NCBI GenBank assembly: GCA_964058805.1 | Contig: CAXKVV010001304.1 | Coordinates: 1 to 26,090, forward strand | Reading direction: 5' to 3' | Length of the DNA: 26,090 nt | Source: Schoenoplectus triqueter | Taxonomy: Eukaryota > Streptophyta > Magnoliopsida > Poales > Cyperaceae | Shown: piece after piece, positions 15,024 through 24,764 of the stretch | Layout of the letters: each line of letters begins with the position of its first letter | How positions within the stretch are numbered: position 1 is the stretch's first letter | Made by a program: the position numbers and the translations under genes | The notes under the pieces: model-generated | Databases searched by the model: none | Told to the model about the DNA's origin: nothing | Seen by the model: only the letters and a program-made list of their open reading frames with translations

Positions 15024-15036
15024 CGTGCTGATAACG
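15024..15036 (-). other. putative primer-binding site
   Basis: Directly after the 5' LTR the sense strand reads CGTTATCAGCACG. The position is right for a tRNA primer site, and the ATCAG core is shared with the usual plant initiator-Met PBS (TGGTATCAGAGC). The rest does not match, so the primer may be another tRNA or an internal tRNA fragment. This is inferred from position. Confidence 0.5.
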
Positions 15037-15316
15037 TGTTATAAAATAAAGATAGAAGACAAAAGTTGTGAGAGGTTAAAATCTTATTTCTATATTATCT
15101 CATCTAGAGATTTTTTTTATCCCCATCAACAACATACAATCCTCTATTTATAGGCTAGAGAAACATCATGTAATAAAAGAGAAAATTAATACAAAATTAA
15201 ATCTAGAATTAAGGAGAAGGTGAAGAGAATGAAAAACTTTTATTATTATTATGGGAGGAAGTGAAAGAATGAGAGGATGTGGAGGAGGTGAAACATCTAT
15301 CATTAATATTATAACA
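15037..15316 (-). repeat. copia 5' LTR (right in window)
   Basis: 280 bp, the upstream LTR in element sense. It carries the same TATAAATA box (15152-15145), which would drive minus-strand transcription of the element. Its 3' end in sense (15037) abuts the primer-binding region. Confidence 0.97.
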
Positions 15317-15321
15317 AGAAT

Positions 15322-15468
15322 TAAAAACTTAAGCTTTGTTATTTGTTAAGGAGGTCATATAAAAATCATTTCCAACATTAACGTCATAAGGGACTAAATT
15401 TGAATAAAAAATGGCTACGGTATTAAGAGGTAAAAAATTTCTGTCTGTCCCTCACATGATAATCATAT
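15322..15468. other. short spacer, nothing recognised
   Basis: AT-rich DNA between the copia element and the hAT MITE, with no coding or repeat signal. Confidence 0.4.
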
Positions 15469-15476
15469 AATATCAC

Positions 15477-15747
15477 TAGAGGTGTCAATCGGGCGGGTCG
15501 GGTTCGGGTTCGGATCGGGCGGGTCAGGTCAGTTTGACTTTTTGGAAGAAATCGGGTCGGACAGGTCAGGTCAGTTTGACTTTCTGGAAGAAATCAGGTC
15601 GGGTCGGGTCAATTTACATGTTGTCTTTTTTCAGATCGTTGATAGATTTCGATTGGATTGAAGGCCATTTGATCTCGGGTCGGGTCGGGTCAAATCGGGT
15701 TCAGGTCGGGCGGGTTTGTCGGATCGGATCGAATTCTGCCACCTCTA
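15477..15747. mobile_element. hAT-like MITE, 271 bp, with 8-bp target duplication
   Basis: The ends are TAGAGGTGTCA (left) and TGCCACCTCTA (right), imperfect terminal inverted repeats. An exact 8-bp duplication AATATCAC flanks it (15469-15476 and 15748-15755), the signature length of hAT transposition. The interior is GC-rich, built of CGGGT / GGGTC words and a 42-bp tandem repeat, and has no transposase. It is therefore a non-autonomous element mobilised in trans. The 75-codon frame inside it is not a gene. Confidence 0.9.
15522..15605. repeat. 42-bp tandem repeat inside the MITE
   Basis: Two near-identical copies of a unit containing AGGTCAGTTTGACTTT and GGAAGAAATC, starting near 15522 and 15564. 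They are flanked by GGGTCGGGTC-type subrepeats. Confidence 0.8.
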
Positions 15748-15755
15748 AATATCAC

Positions 15756-16995
15756 TGGTGAAGACAAGAAATGTTCTTTTTTTTCATACATATTAATATT
15801 ATATAATCTTTGGACAAAACAAGTTACTGTTTTTTTTTTCTTTTTGAAAAAAATAGCTCTCCCGTTGCAAAGCCCGTCCATGTTCCAATTAATTAACAGA
15901 AATTTATTATGATTTCCGCTGCGTTGCATTAAAACTCGTGATCAATAAAAGAAATCACAGGTTCAGGATCTGAATCGAAATATTTCACTAACATTTAAAT
16001 TTGGTTTACTTGATTCTCATATTTATTAAAAAAAAATCAGCACATAATTGTTCATCATCCATTGATTTTTTTTGTATATCTCTCCAACTATTAAAATTCA
16101 ATGTTCAACGCATCAGTAGAAAACATCCGATGCTATGTATAATGGACATTTAAATTTCATCACTCCATCCGTGATTTTGGGCCCCCATTAATTTGCTGAA
16201 AATCACAAACTAAGGCACGGTTCAATGCGAGAACTCCATTAATAATTCTCAACAGGTGAAACTCCAATAATTTTTAAATGATATTTCATAATCATAATTG
16301 AAAGTCGAAAAGAAAATGTATTGGGGTTATAGAGCAATCACGTCTTAAAGGAAGTATGAGATGACAACAATTAGCTATACATTATTTATTACTACAGAAA
16401 TGAACATTAATTTTGGGCTAAGAAACACTATTACTTTTGTTATATAGGGCTCTATCGGTAAAAGCGAGCTGAAATTGCAAAAAGAAAAAAAGAAAATGAG
16501 AAAGAGCCCAAACCTTCATTTTTTTTCATTTTGTTGTGGAAATATTTGTATTCCTTGAAGATGCAATGGTCTCCTCTTCTTAGGATTTACCGTGGCTTGG
16601 ATACTTTTTTTATATATTTCGATAAGTATTTTGAACTGATCTGCATATATGTGTATATATATAGAGAGAGAGTCCGACTATAGTGCTTTGCAAAATATAA
16701 ATGCATTGTGTGTTTTGCGCTTAATTTTTATTTTTTCATGCTCAAAATTTTAATTTAAGTAGCTTAATAAAAAATTTTATATCATAATTTTATAGAATAC
16801 TAATTTTTATCATATTTGGAGTTAGTTTATTATACTTAATGATTTTCAGAAAATACATTTAATATTAATGAAATATGTAAAGCGACAACTAACCGAATAA
16901 CCAATTTTCTGTTGAAGTTTTTTTTTATGCTGTGAAGCTGTTGTGATGGTTCAGATTTCAACTTAGTGGGTGAACAGAAAAAAAGTTCTTGAATT
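15756..16995. other. intergenic, no gene recognised
   Basis: AT-rich sequence with long T runs and a compound (TA)n(GA)n microsatellite at about 16644-16673. No frame resembles a protein. Confidence 0.5.
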
Positions 16996-17205
16996 TCAGC
17001 ACGGAGTTCGCCGCAGATAATCTACTGGGGAAAAATCTCGTGTCTGCTTCAAGGCTTCAAGCACAAGATAACCAACCGCTCGGAGAAGCGCTAATGCGCC
17101 TACCACTAGAAGCTTCTCCTTTGAAGTTGTCGGATCCTTTCCAACAGGGGGAAACACATTAAAGAAATCAGAGAAATCTTTTCCGTTAGTTTGAGATATA
17201 ATATT
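16996..17205 (-). pseudogene. orphan exon-like ORF of unknown protein
   Basis: On the minus strand, a good acceptor (TTTTCCCTTCTTAAG) precedes an open frame from 17205 to a stop at 16998-16996. It encodes about 69 residues, including FPPVGKDPTTSKEKLL and a hydrophobic LLVVGALALLRAVGYLVLEA that could be a membrane segment. It is less AT-rich than its surroundings, like real coding DNA. I do not recognise the family. Upstream exons would have to overlap the promoter and first exon of the plus-strand SLT-like gene, so a gene fragment or captured exon is more likely than a live gene. A terminal exon of an overlapping antisense gene is the alternative. Confidence 0.35.
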
Positions 17206-17379
17206 CTTAAGAAGGGAAAAGCGGTGTCGAAGATCAAAATAGACGGTCCACATTTATCAAGTACGCTTCAACAATTGGAGAGAATCAGTATACTATTCTG
17301 GAAGTACCAACTGCCCGGTGCACGCACCGACAAATATAGAAGTTGGCCTGTAACGATCTACCTGGGTAGCTGGGTCCCG

Positions 17380-17460
17380 CGTTTCAGTGACTCATTCCAG
17401 TTGTACTTTGCAAGGACTTTAAAACCTCTCGCTTCCGACGCTTGCCACGTGTCATCTAAG
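17380..17460 (+). promoter_or_regulatory. promoter of the SLT-like gene with G-box and GCN4-like motif
   Basis: CACGTG in the context GCCACGTGTC (17446-17451) is a G-box/ABRE-type site bound by plant bZIP and bHLH factors. TGACTCA (17388-17394) is a GCN4/AP-1-like bZIP site 58 bp upstream. Both lie about 100 bp before the likely 5' UTR exon. Regulation by light or ABA is possible but only inferred. Confidence 0.45.
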
Positions 17461-17499
17461 TGCGTATGTACGTCCCCCACCTATTTTCGCTCGCCATTT

Positions 17500-18211
17500 C
17501 GGTTTCCTTCTCTAATATTATTTTTCTCTCTTCTTTTTCGAGGAGAGAACATCAAATTTTGGGGAAAGATCTGAAGGTTCGCTTCATAATCCTGTATTTA
17601 ATCCAAGTAATATATGTCTATCTCTGCGTTTATTTTTTTTATTTCTTTATTTTCGTAATTACGCGGCGAACTCAATTGCGTTCTGATTCCGAGGATCTTG
17701 TTTCGTGTTTGATTGATCGTACTGTTTTTATCAACCAGAAATTTCGTTTTTTTTTTCGTTTTTGTAAATAAATGCAAAGAATTTCGTGATTAGCCTCTTT
17801 GGTAAAGTTGAAAAACTGGGAGCAATTTATTGTGATACTCATTTGCTTAGTTGGAATTAACAATATATACTGCACTTTAGTTCGAAGGAGATTAGGAGAT
17901 ATTTTTTTCTCAGTATTCTGATATTTTGTACGTTGCATAATGCCGCTAAATCTTACCAGTTTGGTACCGGTTCTTCAAACACGGAAATTTTCCTCGCTTA
18001 ACTAAATATAGCTGACAGTTGCACAAACAGGGGACAGTTGTTGGACTTTATCCTAAATTATCAAGGCTTACTCTGACCTATATTGTGGAATTACTAAAAT
18101 TATACTTCCTCAATAACGAATTAATTTTGATCAAACTTTTTATTTACCCTTACTATTGTGGACTAATCGCATATAGTTTCAATTAAACTTTACAGGTGTA
18201 GTAGAATAAAT
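17500..18211 (+). other. 5' UTR exon and leader intron of the SLT-like gene
   Basis: A CT-rich leader (about 17500-17576) ends at a donor CTGAAG|GTTCGC. The acceptor TTTACAG|GTGTAG is at 18195/18196, 16 bases before the ATG at 18212. The leader intron would be 17577-18195, with T-rich sequence typical of plant introns. The transcription start is not fixed. Confidence 0.5.
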
Positions 18212-21200
18212 ATGCCAAGTTTCAGATACTGGGATGATTGTGTCGATCCAGATGACATGAAGGTAATGTGGCACACTGCTGATGTTAGCAGGGAATGGAT
18301 AGATGCTGGTGAGAAGATAGGTGAGAAGGTTCATATATCCCGGGACCCAGATGGCGAGCTATATTTGACACAAACTGAAATGCTGGTAAGTGTACCTTCT
18401 GTACTGGTATAAGTCATGGTTTTCTGGTACGAGTCATGGTTGGTAATATTCCCTGGTAACAGATATACATAATAAATGACTTAAATCTAGACTTTTACAA
18501 AACCTTGAATTTATCTTCTTTGACATAGCTAGAGATACTGTGCATTCTCTCAATTCAGATATACAATGTAAATCAATGAAGTAACTGTACAACAACAACA
18601 ACAAAGCCTTTAATCCCAAATAAATTGGGGTAGGCTAGAAATGAAACCCAATCAGAAAGCATAAGATCAAAGATCTCAAATATCAATAATAATAATGAGG
18701 ATAATGATAATGAAGTAACTGTAATGTTGGCAATTTTCAGGCTGTTGCTAAAATTACTGTCAGTAGGCATTTCAATGCACAGCTCGATCCGGTATCTTTT
18801 CCATCTCTATTTGAATTTCACCAATTTATTTCTTGTATTCAGTACAGTATGGTAATGCAACTGATTACTTTTATTCTTTACACCAATTAACTTCAAGATG
18901 CAAATTGCTGTTGCTTTGTTTCCAACAATAGGCAAATTGAGATTCAAGTTATAAATGATTGCTCACTGTAGGATTATTCCAGTTTGATTTTAGATTATCA
19001 AGTTCAATCATGCATTGAGGATAAATTGTGAAAAAATAGTCTGCATATGTAAGTAGCTTTCGGTCAAATTCATATGATCATGGTATTAGAAGTTTTCAAA
19101 ACTTAATACCAATTTAATTCTATTGGTGCAGAATATGATTTGTGCTCTTTGTGAGATAGTCAGTGACAGAAAGCTCTTCATAGAGCAGTATGATAAGAAA
19201 TTGAAGGAAACCAGGGTGGGTATCATGCAAGTGGCACCCGAGACAGCTGATTGGCTTGCAAGGTGAATTTACAATTAAGACATCTTAGTTTTTAAAGTGA
19301 AAAAGTTCCATTTTACTCTCTGATATTTCTCAAAGTATGACTGACGCCCACTGCTCTCTATTTTTATTTCCAAAAGAACACCTCAGTTTTTACTTATTTA
19401 TCAGAATGTGTAATTAATCAACATTTAGTCTATTTGAACATAGATTGGAAAAAATCTGAGCATCATTTTTTTTTTAAATATAACAACAGCAGCTTTTTCT
19501 GGGACATAATTTAACTGAACAATCATGAAAATTCTAACCTAAGGCCTTCATCGTTTATTTGATCTAGCCAAAAGACAAAAAAAAAAGTGTGATACCCTTT
19601 GTGGTTTCTGTCAAAAGCCCTCATGTTATTTTACTCAACATGAAAAAAAAAATATATAAAAAGCTAGCATAGTTTGGCAGAACGAAATTGTTAAGGTTTC
19701 ATAGGGATTAATAAGGAAAAGGAACTTCAATATCAAGTCATCAAGATGCCCTCAGTTTTATATATAAACAACCTTTTGTATATTTATATATCATTCCTTT
19801 TGTTGAGTTTGATGTTTTCATTCTGTAGAGAAATGGGTTTTAGAGCTTATGAGATAGAAGGCAACACAGACATGTTATACAGGCCCTTTGTGAATGTGTA
19901 TTTTGGTGCAGCTTATATAAAGTGGCTCTCCTCTTGTGATGGAAAGTATGTTTGTGTCCATTTATTTTTTCCTTTTTCTGCTGGCATATCCTGGTATCAG
20001 CTATTGTTTGTGTGAGGTATTGCTTCCCAGAATATGCACTCAAGCCTTGTTAACTTCTCCTCAGGGGATTAGTCTCTGTACTGAGTAGTATAATCCAACC
20101 ACGATGCAATCCAATATTGCCTCAATTGTATGCTTGGTTACCCTATTATGACTTGATTAGGCTCTCTCTGACCTTGTTTTCTACTCTTTAAATATTTCGA
20201 GCTAAATAACAGAACTAAATGAAGTTAAGAAATAATCATCATATGTTATTTATTTGCACATCTTGTACAACAATAACAACAACAAAGCCTTTAATCCCAA
20301 ATAAATTGGGGTAGGTTAGAAATGAAATCCAATCCAAAAGTGTTTGCACATCTTGTATTGGCAAAAAAATATAATTAGTTGCATTTGTTGTGCGATAAAT
20401 AGAATATCTATAAGAGCATCATCATAACCACATCTCGTCTCTTCAAGTAGATCTGAAGATAAAAACTACCCTATGTGTTTCTTACCTGAGTAAACAATTT
20501 GCAGTGTTTGGAAAGAAAAATGAGTTCTAAAAAAAACATGTTTTTCAGGGAAAGAAGTGAAGAATTTGTAATACGAGCATACAAAGGTGGTAGAAAGAAA
20601 GCCACACATAAATCTACTCAAGTTTATTTCCAGAGATATATGTCTGTGAAAGAGAGTCTCGCCTCCAAAAGGTTTTTCTATCACTCCACTCTGACCATTT
20701 TCATATTTATTCTTTCCAATATTTTTCTAAAATTTTATGAGTTCTTTTTTTTTTCAGGGATGATGAGATAAGGTTACCAGCAGGTGCAGTTAGCAACTCT
20801 ACAACTGCTACTCCTGGAAAATCAGGTATCCAAATTCTTTTTATTTGATAAATACCTTTCATTGTGAAGATTGTCAAAATAACAGTTGTCAAGCGATCCA
20901 TGCTTTTCATATGATGGTCTGACAGTTGGATCTCACATCGTAGTGCTTCAGGCATTAATTTGAGGCAGTAACAACTGTGGGACTAAAACCACTTAATATT
21001 TTGTTTTTGTGGCCCAAAACTGACGCATGGCATCTATATGTCCAGAAATTTCGAAGCATATATGCTACAAAATGGACAAAAAATATCTACTGAGAAAATG
21101 CTTGTAAGAATATTAAGCTTAAGAAAAAGAGCATTTAAGGAATTGGCTGAATGCCTTTTGAATTCAACTCAAGATAAAAGCTTATCTGAGGTTGAAATCC

Positions 21201-23993
21201 CTAAATAATAAACAATAAAACGAACACCCCCAATTCTTGTTTATGAAGCAGCCAATACCATGGGCATACCACAAGTAATGTATTGAATTGCACGTGACAT
21301 GGATGGCAATGTGTGCATAGTATTTAAAATGTTGCGAGAGACTTAACCAAGATTACTGACTGCTTCTTATCTCTATCATTTGGGAAAGATTCATTTTAAT
21401 CTGATTTATTGTGAAAAAAAAAACTGAGCTTAGGTGAGGAATGGGCATTCTGGGATGCAAGAGTATCATTGGAAGACATGGATGCACTGTGGAATAATCC
21501 TGAAGTAGTGAAGGAGTGGGCAAAATCAGGAGAAAGGCGAGGCCGGGTTCGTTTCTCTCTTGATGCCCAAAAGAAGCCATATCTTTCTCGAGTGGAGGTC
21601 AAGGTATAGGTGTTTCTGTACTTTATCTTTTATGGTTATATTATATAAATAATTAAATATTCTGAAAATAACAAATATACATGAGATAAAATTTTAGCTT
21701 TTTGCTTTTCTATTTTCTTACAACTGTGATACAGGGGCTCCTACTCATTTCTTGTCATTTTTTTTTTCATAATCAAGGGTAAAGCAGCTGTAGATATTCT
21801 CTTATAAGAGAGAAGTGTTAGGTTTGGCTGTCTATCACTCTATTAGTGCTCAAGAGATTTTATTGATTAAATTAACTTGTTCATTCTAATTTCTGGAAAC
21901 ATCAGGCAATTGCAGGAATTATAATTGCTCGGCACTTCAGTTCAAGAGGAGTGAAAGCAGTAAGTTTCACTTTCTAGATTTAATGTTGACATACTGTCAA
22001 TGTGGTCAGATGTTTGGCATGAGCTGTCTTGTATCTATGGGCCAGTTTATATCAGTATACACCACTCAAGTTCTAGCTTTAATCCTGAGCCAGAACTAGC
22101 AAAAAAATATTAGAAAAAAAAAGAGAAATAGTTTGTGAAACTTAGATTTAGATGACAGTTTCTAACTTATGAATGTGCTTAACAGCTTATACTGTTTCAG
22201 AAATCCTAGAAGTTAACAGAAATTTAATTGGGTGAATTATTAAATTGAAATTGAGATGTAGTTTCCAGTTTTAACTTTCTTTCCTATATTTAAGAAAGAT
22301 TGAACTGACAGTACTTAGTTTATAGCTAGCTGGCAGGACTGGTATGCACCCCCCAATGGTTTACCGTGCTAATTTTGTTAATGCATATCTCTACAGTCAG
22401 CACTAGCAGCTCTTGCAGATGTAACCAGTATGAGGTTTGTGAATGGACTGCGGGCCCGTACAGGTCTTCTCGGTATTGACTATCCTACAGCACTCTGGCT
22501 TTACAAGTATGTCTCTTTATTAGATATTTTAGTTTCCAGTGTTTGCATAACCTTGTAAACCACTCTCAAAATATGAATGTAGTTGCATTGTCCTGAGTTT
22601 GGTAGCTTATGTCAAAATTTCCCAGACTAGCTTTTAATATTTTCTTAATAAAGTAGCATCATTAATGTGTATTCCTGCTCAATGTGTTTATCTGTTTGCT
22701 TCTTACTATTAATTATTATTTATTTTCTTCCCTCTTTCTGCATGTGTACAGTGATCTAAACTATAGGGCATACAAAGTAATCTCAGTGGATGACCTGTAC
22801 AATCCTTTTATATCTATGTATTTTGGTGCTGCTTATTTAGCATATTTGTCAGAATATGAAGGGAGGTAAGTTGCAATTTCTGAAAAAAAAAATTTACTTC
22901 AAGAAAAAATATATAATTTTTTGAAAGGGCGATACTTAGGAATACAATTTTTTTCTTTTCTTGAATTTTTTTGTGGGAGCTAATGACCGATACTTTTTGA
23001 GATTTCTTTACTGTACATATGACAGCCATATTAGGTCAAGCAAAGATAATTTTGCCTGTGTTGACAACTTCTTCCCACCTCTAATGAGCGTTTACCCATC
23101 TAACAAAACCAAAATTTGATACTAGGGTTTGATTCTAAAATACCCCTAACAATTTTCATTGTCAATTGCAAATATAAAAAGCCTTGAGGACAATTCAGAA
23201 AGATGGTTGAATTAGATTAATTCTGAGTAAATTTTACAATTGTTATTCTTTTTCAATGGTTGATATTCAGGGAAAGAAGCTATGAGTTCATAATACAAGC
23301 ATATTTGAGCGGGCCAGAAAATGTGAACCTTCAAGAGACAGGCCCATATTGGACCAAATTCCAGGATACTTTGAGATTCTATGAAGATTCTAAAAGGTAG
23401 TCTTTCTTACTTCAGTTAATTATAACTAGGAAGGTTTAAGAATCATCATTTTTTTATTTAATAGAAAAGAATCTATAGGATGGCAATCAAAATATCGTGT
23501 GATCAACTTTTTGAGCTGTAGGACTATTTAAGAATTAAGAACATAAATAATAAAAGATCTAAAATAAAAATTTCTTGAAAACTTCTGAATTTGTTATATA
23601 ACTGATATGAAGACACTAAACAGTTTTACCTTCTTTACTGATCTTATTTTGTGTAATATATTAGCATGAATCAACCAACGGGATATCACTGGACAGGTCC
23701 AGTACACATCTGTATTGTTATTGATCAGGTTTAGTAATGCAGGGATATTACATGCAGATAATGAAGCAGAAATGTTGTTGCACTAGGTGAATGATTTCAG
23801 TTTTTAGTTATAAGCTGATATCACGTTCCTGTTAAAGGAAGAAAACTGAAAGAGTGGCGCTAATCTGGCTTGGTGTTGTGCCTGTCAGACTATAATTATC
23901 CACAATAGTGGACTTACATATGTTGACTGCATGTTAACATTTTACCTAATTGTCCAATTTGTTAGGGATCACGGAAGCTGCTCTATTCTATAA
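18212..23993 (+). CDS. tandem lysozyme/SLT-like (lytic transglycosylase-fold) protein with CaaX C-terminus, 12 coding exons
   Basis: Exons: 18212-18385, 18741-18791, 19132-19262, 19829-19945, 20549-20671, 20758-20825, 21434-21603, 21906-21959, 22397-22506, 22752-22865, 23271-23396 and 23966-23993 (TAA). All have GT-AG borders and matching phases; the product is 421 residues. The first half (residues 7-172) has the SLT signature: a Glu in ALCEIVSD (E83), GIMQVAPETA (105-114), then NVYFGAAYIKWL and AYKGG, matching the GLMQ, Y-L and AYN-G motifs of lytic transglycosylases. The second half (about 228-401) repeats it (FWDARV, ARHF, GLLGIDYPTA, YFGAAYLAYL, AYLSG) but has Asp304 at the Glu position. 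A Ser/Thr/Gly linker (200-222) joins them. There is no signal or transit peptide. The C-terminus GSCSIL is a CaaX box (C418), with Leu favouring geranylgeranylation. The SLT family is known for cutting peptidoglycan; the plant substrate is unknown. Confidence 0.88.
18590..18708 (-). mobile_element. short TTG-tailed retroposon (truncated LINE or SINE), copy 1
   Basis: 119 bp flanked by an exact 15-bp duplication AATGAAGTAACTGTA (18575-18589 and 18709-18723). On the minus strand it ends CCCCAATTTATTTGGG, then ATTAAAGGCTTTGTTGTTG with four or more TTG units. A short stem-loop before a TTG tail is typical of plant RTE-clade LINEs and their TS-type SINE partners. It lies in the intron between coding exons 1 and 2 of the SLT-like gene, antisense to it. 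Confidence 0.8.
20268..20342 (-). mobile_element. short TTG-tailed retroposon, copy 2
   Basis: 75 bp flanked by an exact 15-bp duplication TTTGCACATCTTGTA (20253-20267 and 20343-20357). It shares the last ~55 bp and TTG-type tail with copy 1 but is more 5'-truncated. It sits antisense in the intron between coding exons 4 and 5 of the same gene. Confidence 0.8.
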
Positions 23994-24578
23994 GTCGTGC
24001 AACAGTTGTGCTGTTGCATTTATTGCTTGGTGTAAGGTACATGCTTTTCGGTGTTTTCATGCAGATATTCATCTACGTATGTATTTACCTTATATCCAAA
24101 ATTTCTCTAGTATGCATTTCATGGGTGGATTCTATACGAACTAATATATAGTGATGTCAAATGTTATTGGTTGATTCAGTTAGTGGGGTGAAATGAGAAC
24201 TGTATCGACTTTACTTCAGGCTAGAAAAGATGGAAGTTAAGTAAATAATTTTAAGGAATCGACACATCTGTGTGCATAATACAAAGAACAATGATGGATT
24301 AAGGTCAATTTACGTTATTGTGCATTCATCTCGGTGAAATATATAGGATATATTCATAATAATATATCAAGTTATTCACTCATCTGAGTCTTTCTTTTAT
24401 ACATATGACAGGGCTACATCTGGAAAAAGAAAGAACCATTCAGTGAAAGGGGACATGGATTTAAATTATTTTTGGTAGTAATTTGTATTCGATTTGTTCT
24501 CACTTTATTATAAAATTCATGAGCTGTATCTGTCTGTTATTTAGTCATTATTGTACCTTTGTATCATCCAACAATAAA
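23994..24578 (+). other. 3' UTR of the SLT-like gene, with probable 3' UTR intron and poly(A) signal
   Basis: After the TAA at 23991-23993, a donor TGTAAG|GTACATG (junction at 24036/24037) and an acceptor CATATGACAG (ending 24411) suggest a 3' UTR intron of about 375 bp. The junction is 43 nt past the stop, close to the distance rule for nonsense-mediated decay. AATAAA at 24573-24578, preceded by TTGTA elements, is a likely poly(A) signal. Confidence 0.5.
24412..24478 (+). CDS. possible alternative last exon of the SLT-like gene
   Basis: If the exon at 23966-24036 is skipped, exon 11 (ending in phase 2 at 23396) joins here in frame. It encodes 21 more residues (ATSGKRKNHSVKGDMDLNYF, Trp) and stops at TAG 24476-24478. 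This end is basic and has no CaaX box. It could equally be 3' UTR only, with the open frame due to chance. Confidence 0.3.
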
Positions 24579-24738
24579 CTTAAGAAAAAAAAAATAAAAG
24601 CCCGTTCTTTAGTCTAGGAACAATAGTTAAAGAGTTAGTATAGGGTCTTTATTTCTTTTTCTCTTTTAATGTAGGTTCTTGTACTCAGTTTTGGTACACA
24701 AAACATCAGCTGACAGCTTTTGTCATTTTGCAGCTTTC

Positions 24739-24764
24739 ATTATTATTATTGTTGTTATTATTTT
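24739..24764. repeat. (ATT)n(GTT)n microsatellite
   Basis: Short trinucleotide run of ATT and GTT units downstream of the SLT-like gene. Confidence 0.8.

Larger units (their letters stand above)
9344..15316 (-). mobile_element. full-length degenerate Ty1/copia LTR retrotransposon
   Basis: A 5973-bp element lying in minus orientation. The two LTRs start TGTTATAA and end TTATAACA, and the exact 5-bp target duplication AGAAT flanks it (9339-9343 and 15317-15321). In sense direction the order is 5' LTR (15316-15037), PBS region, leader with hairpin array, gag, protease, integrase, reverse transcriptase, RNase H, polypurine tract and 3' LTR (9621-9344). Integrase before RT marks Ty1/copia. The LTRs differ at about 12 substitutions and 2 single-base indels in ~280 bp by hand alignment, so the insertion is not recent. 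Ten premature stops and a frameshift make it non-autonomous. Confidence 0.97.

Noticed and set aside
23391..23400. SKR-stop as the natural end of the SLT-like protein
   Set aside because: The GTAG after AAAAG is a usable donor and the exon at 23966 gives a conserved-looking CaaX end. Read-through is kept only as an alternative isoform.
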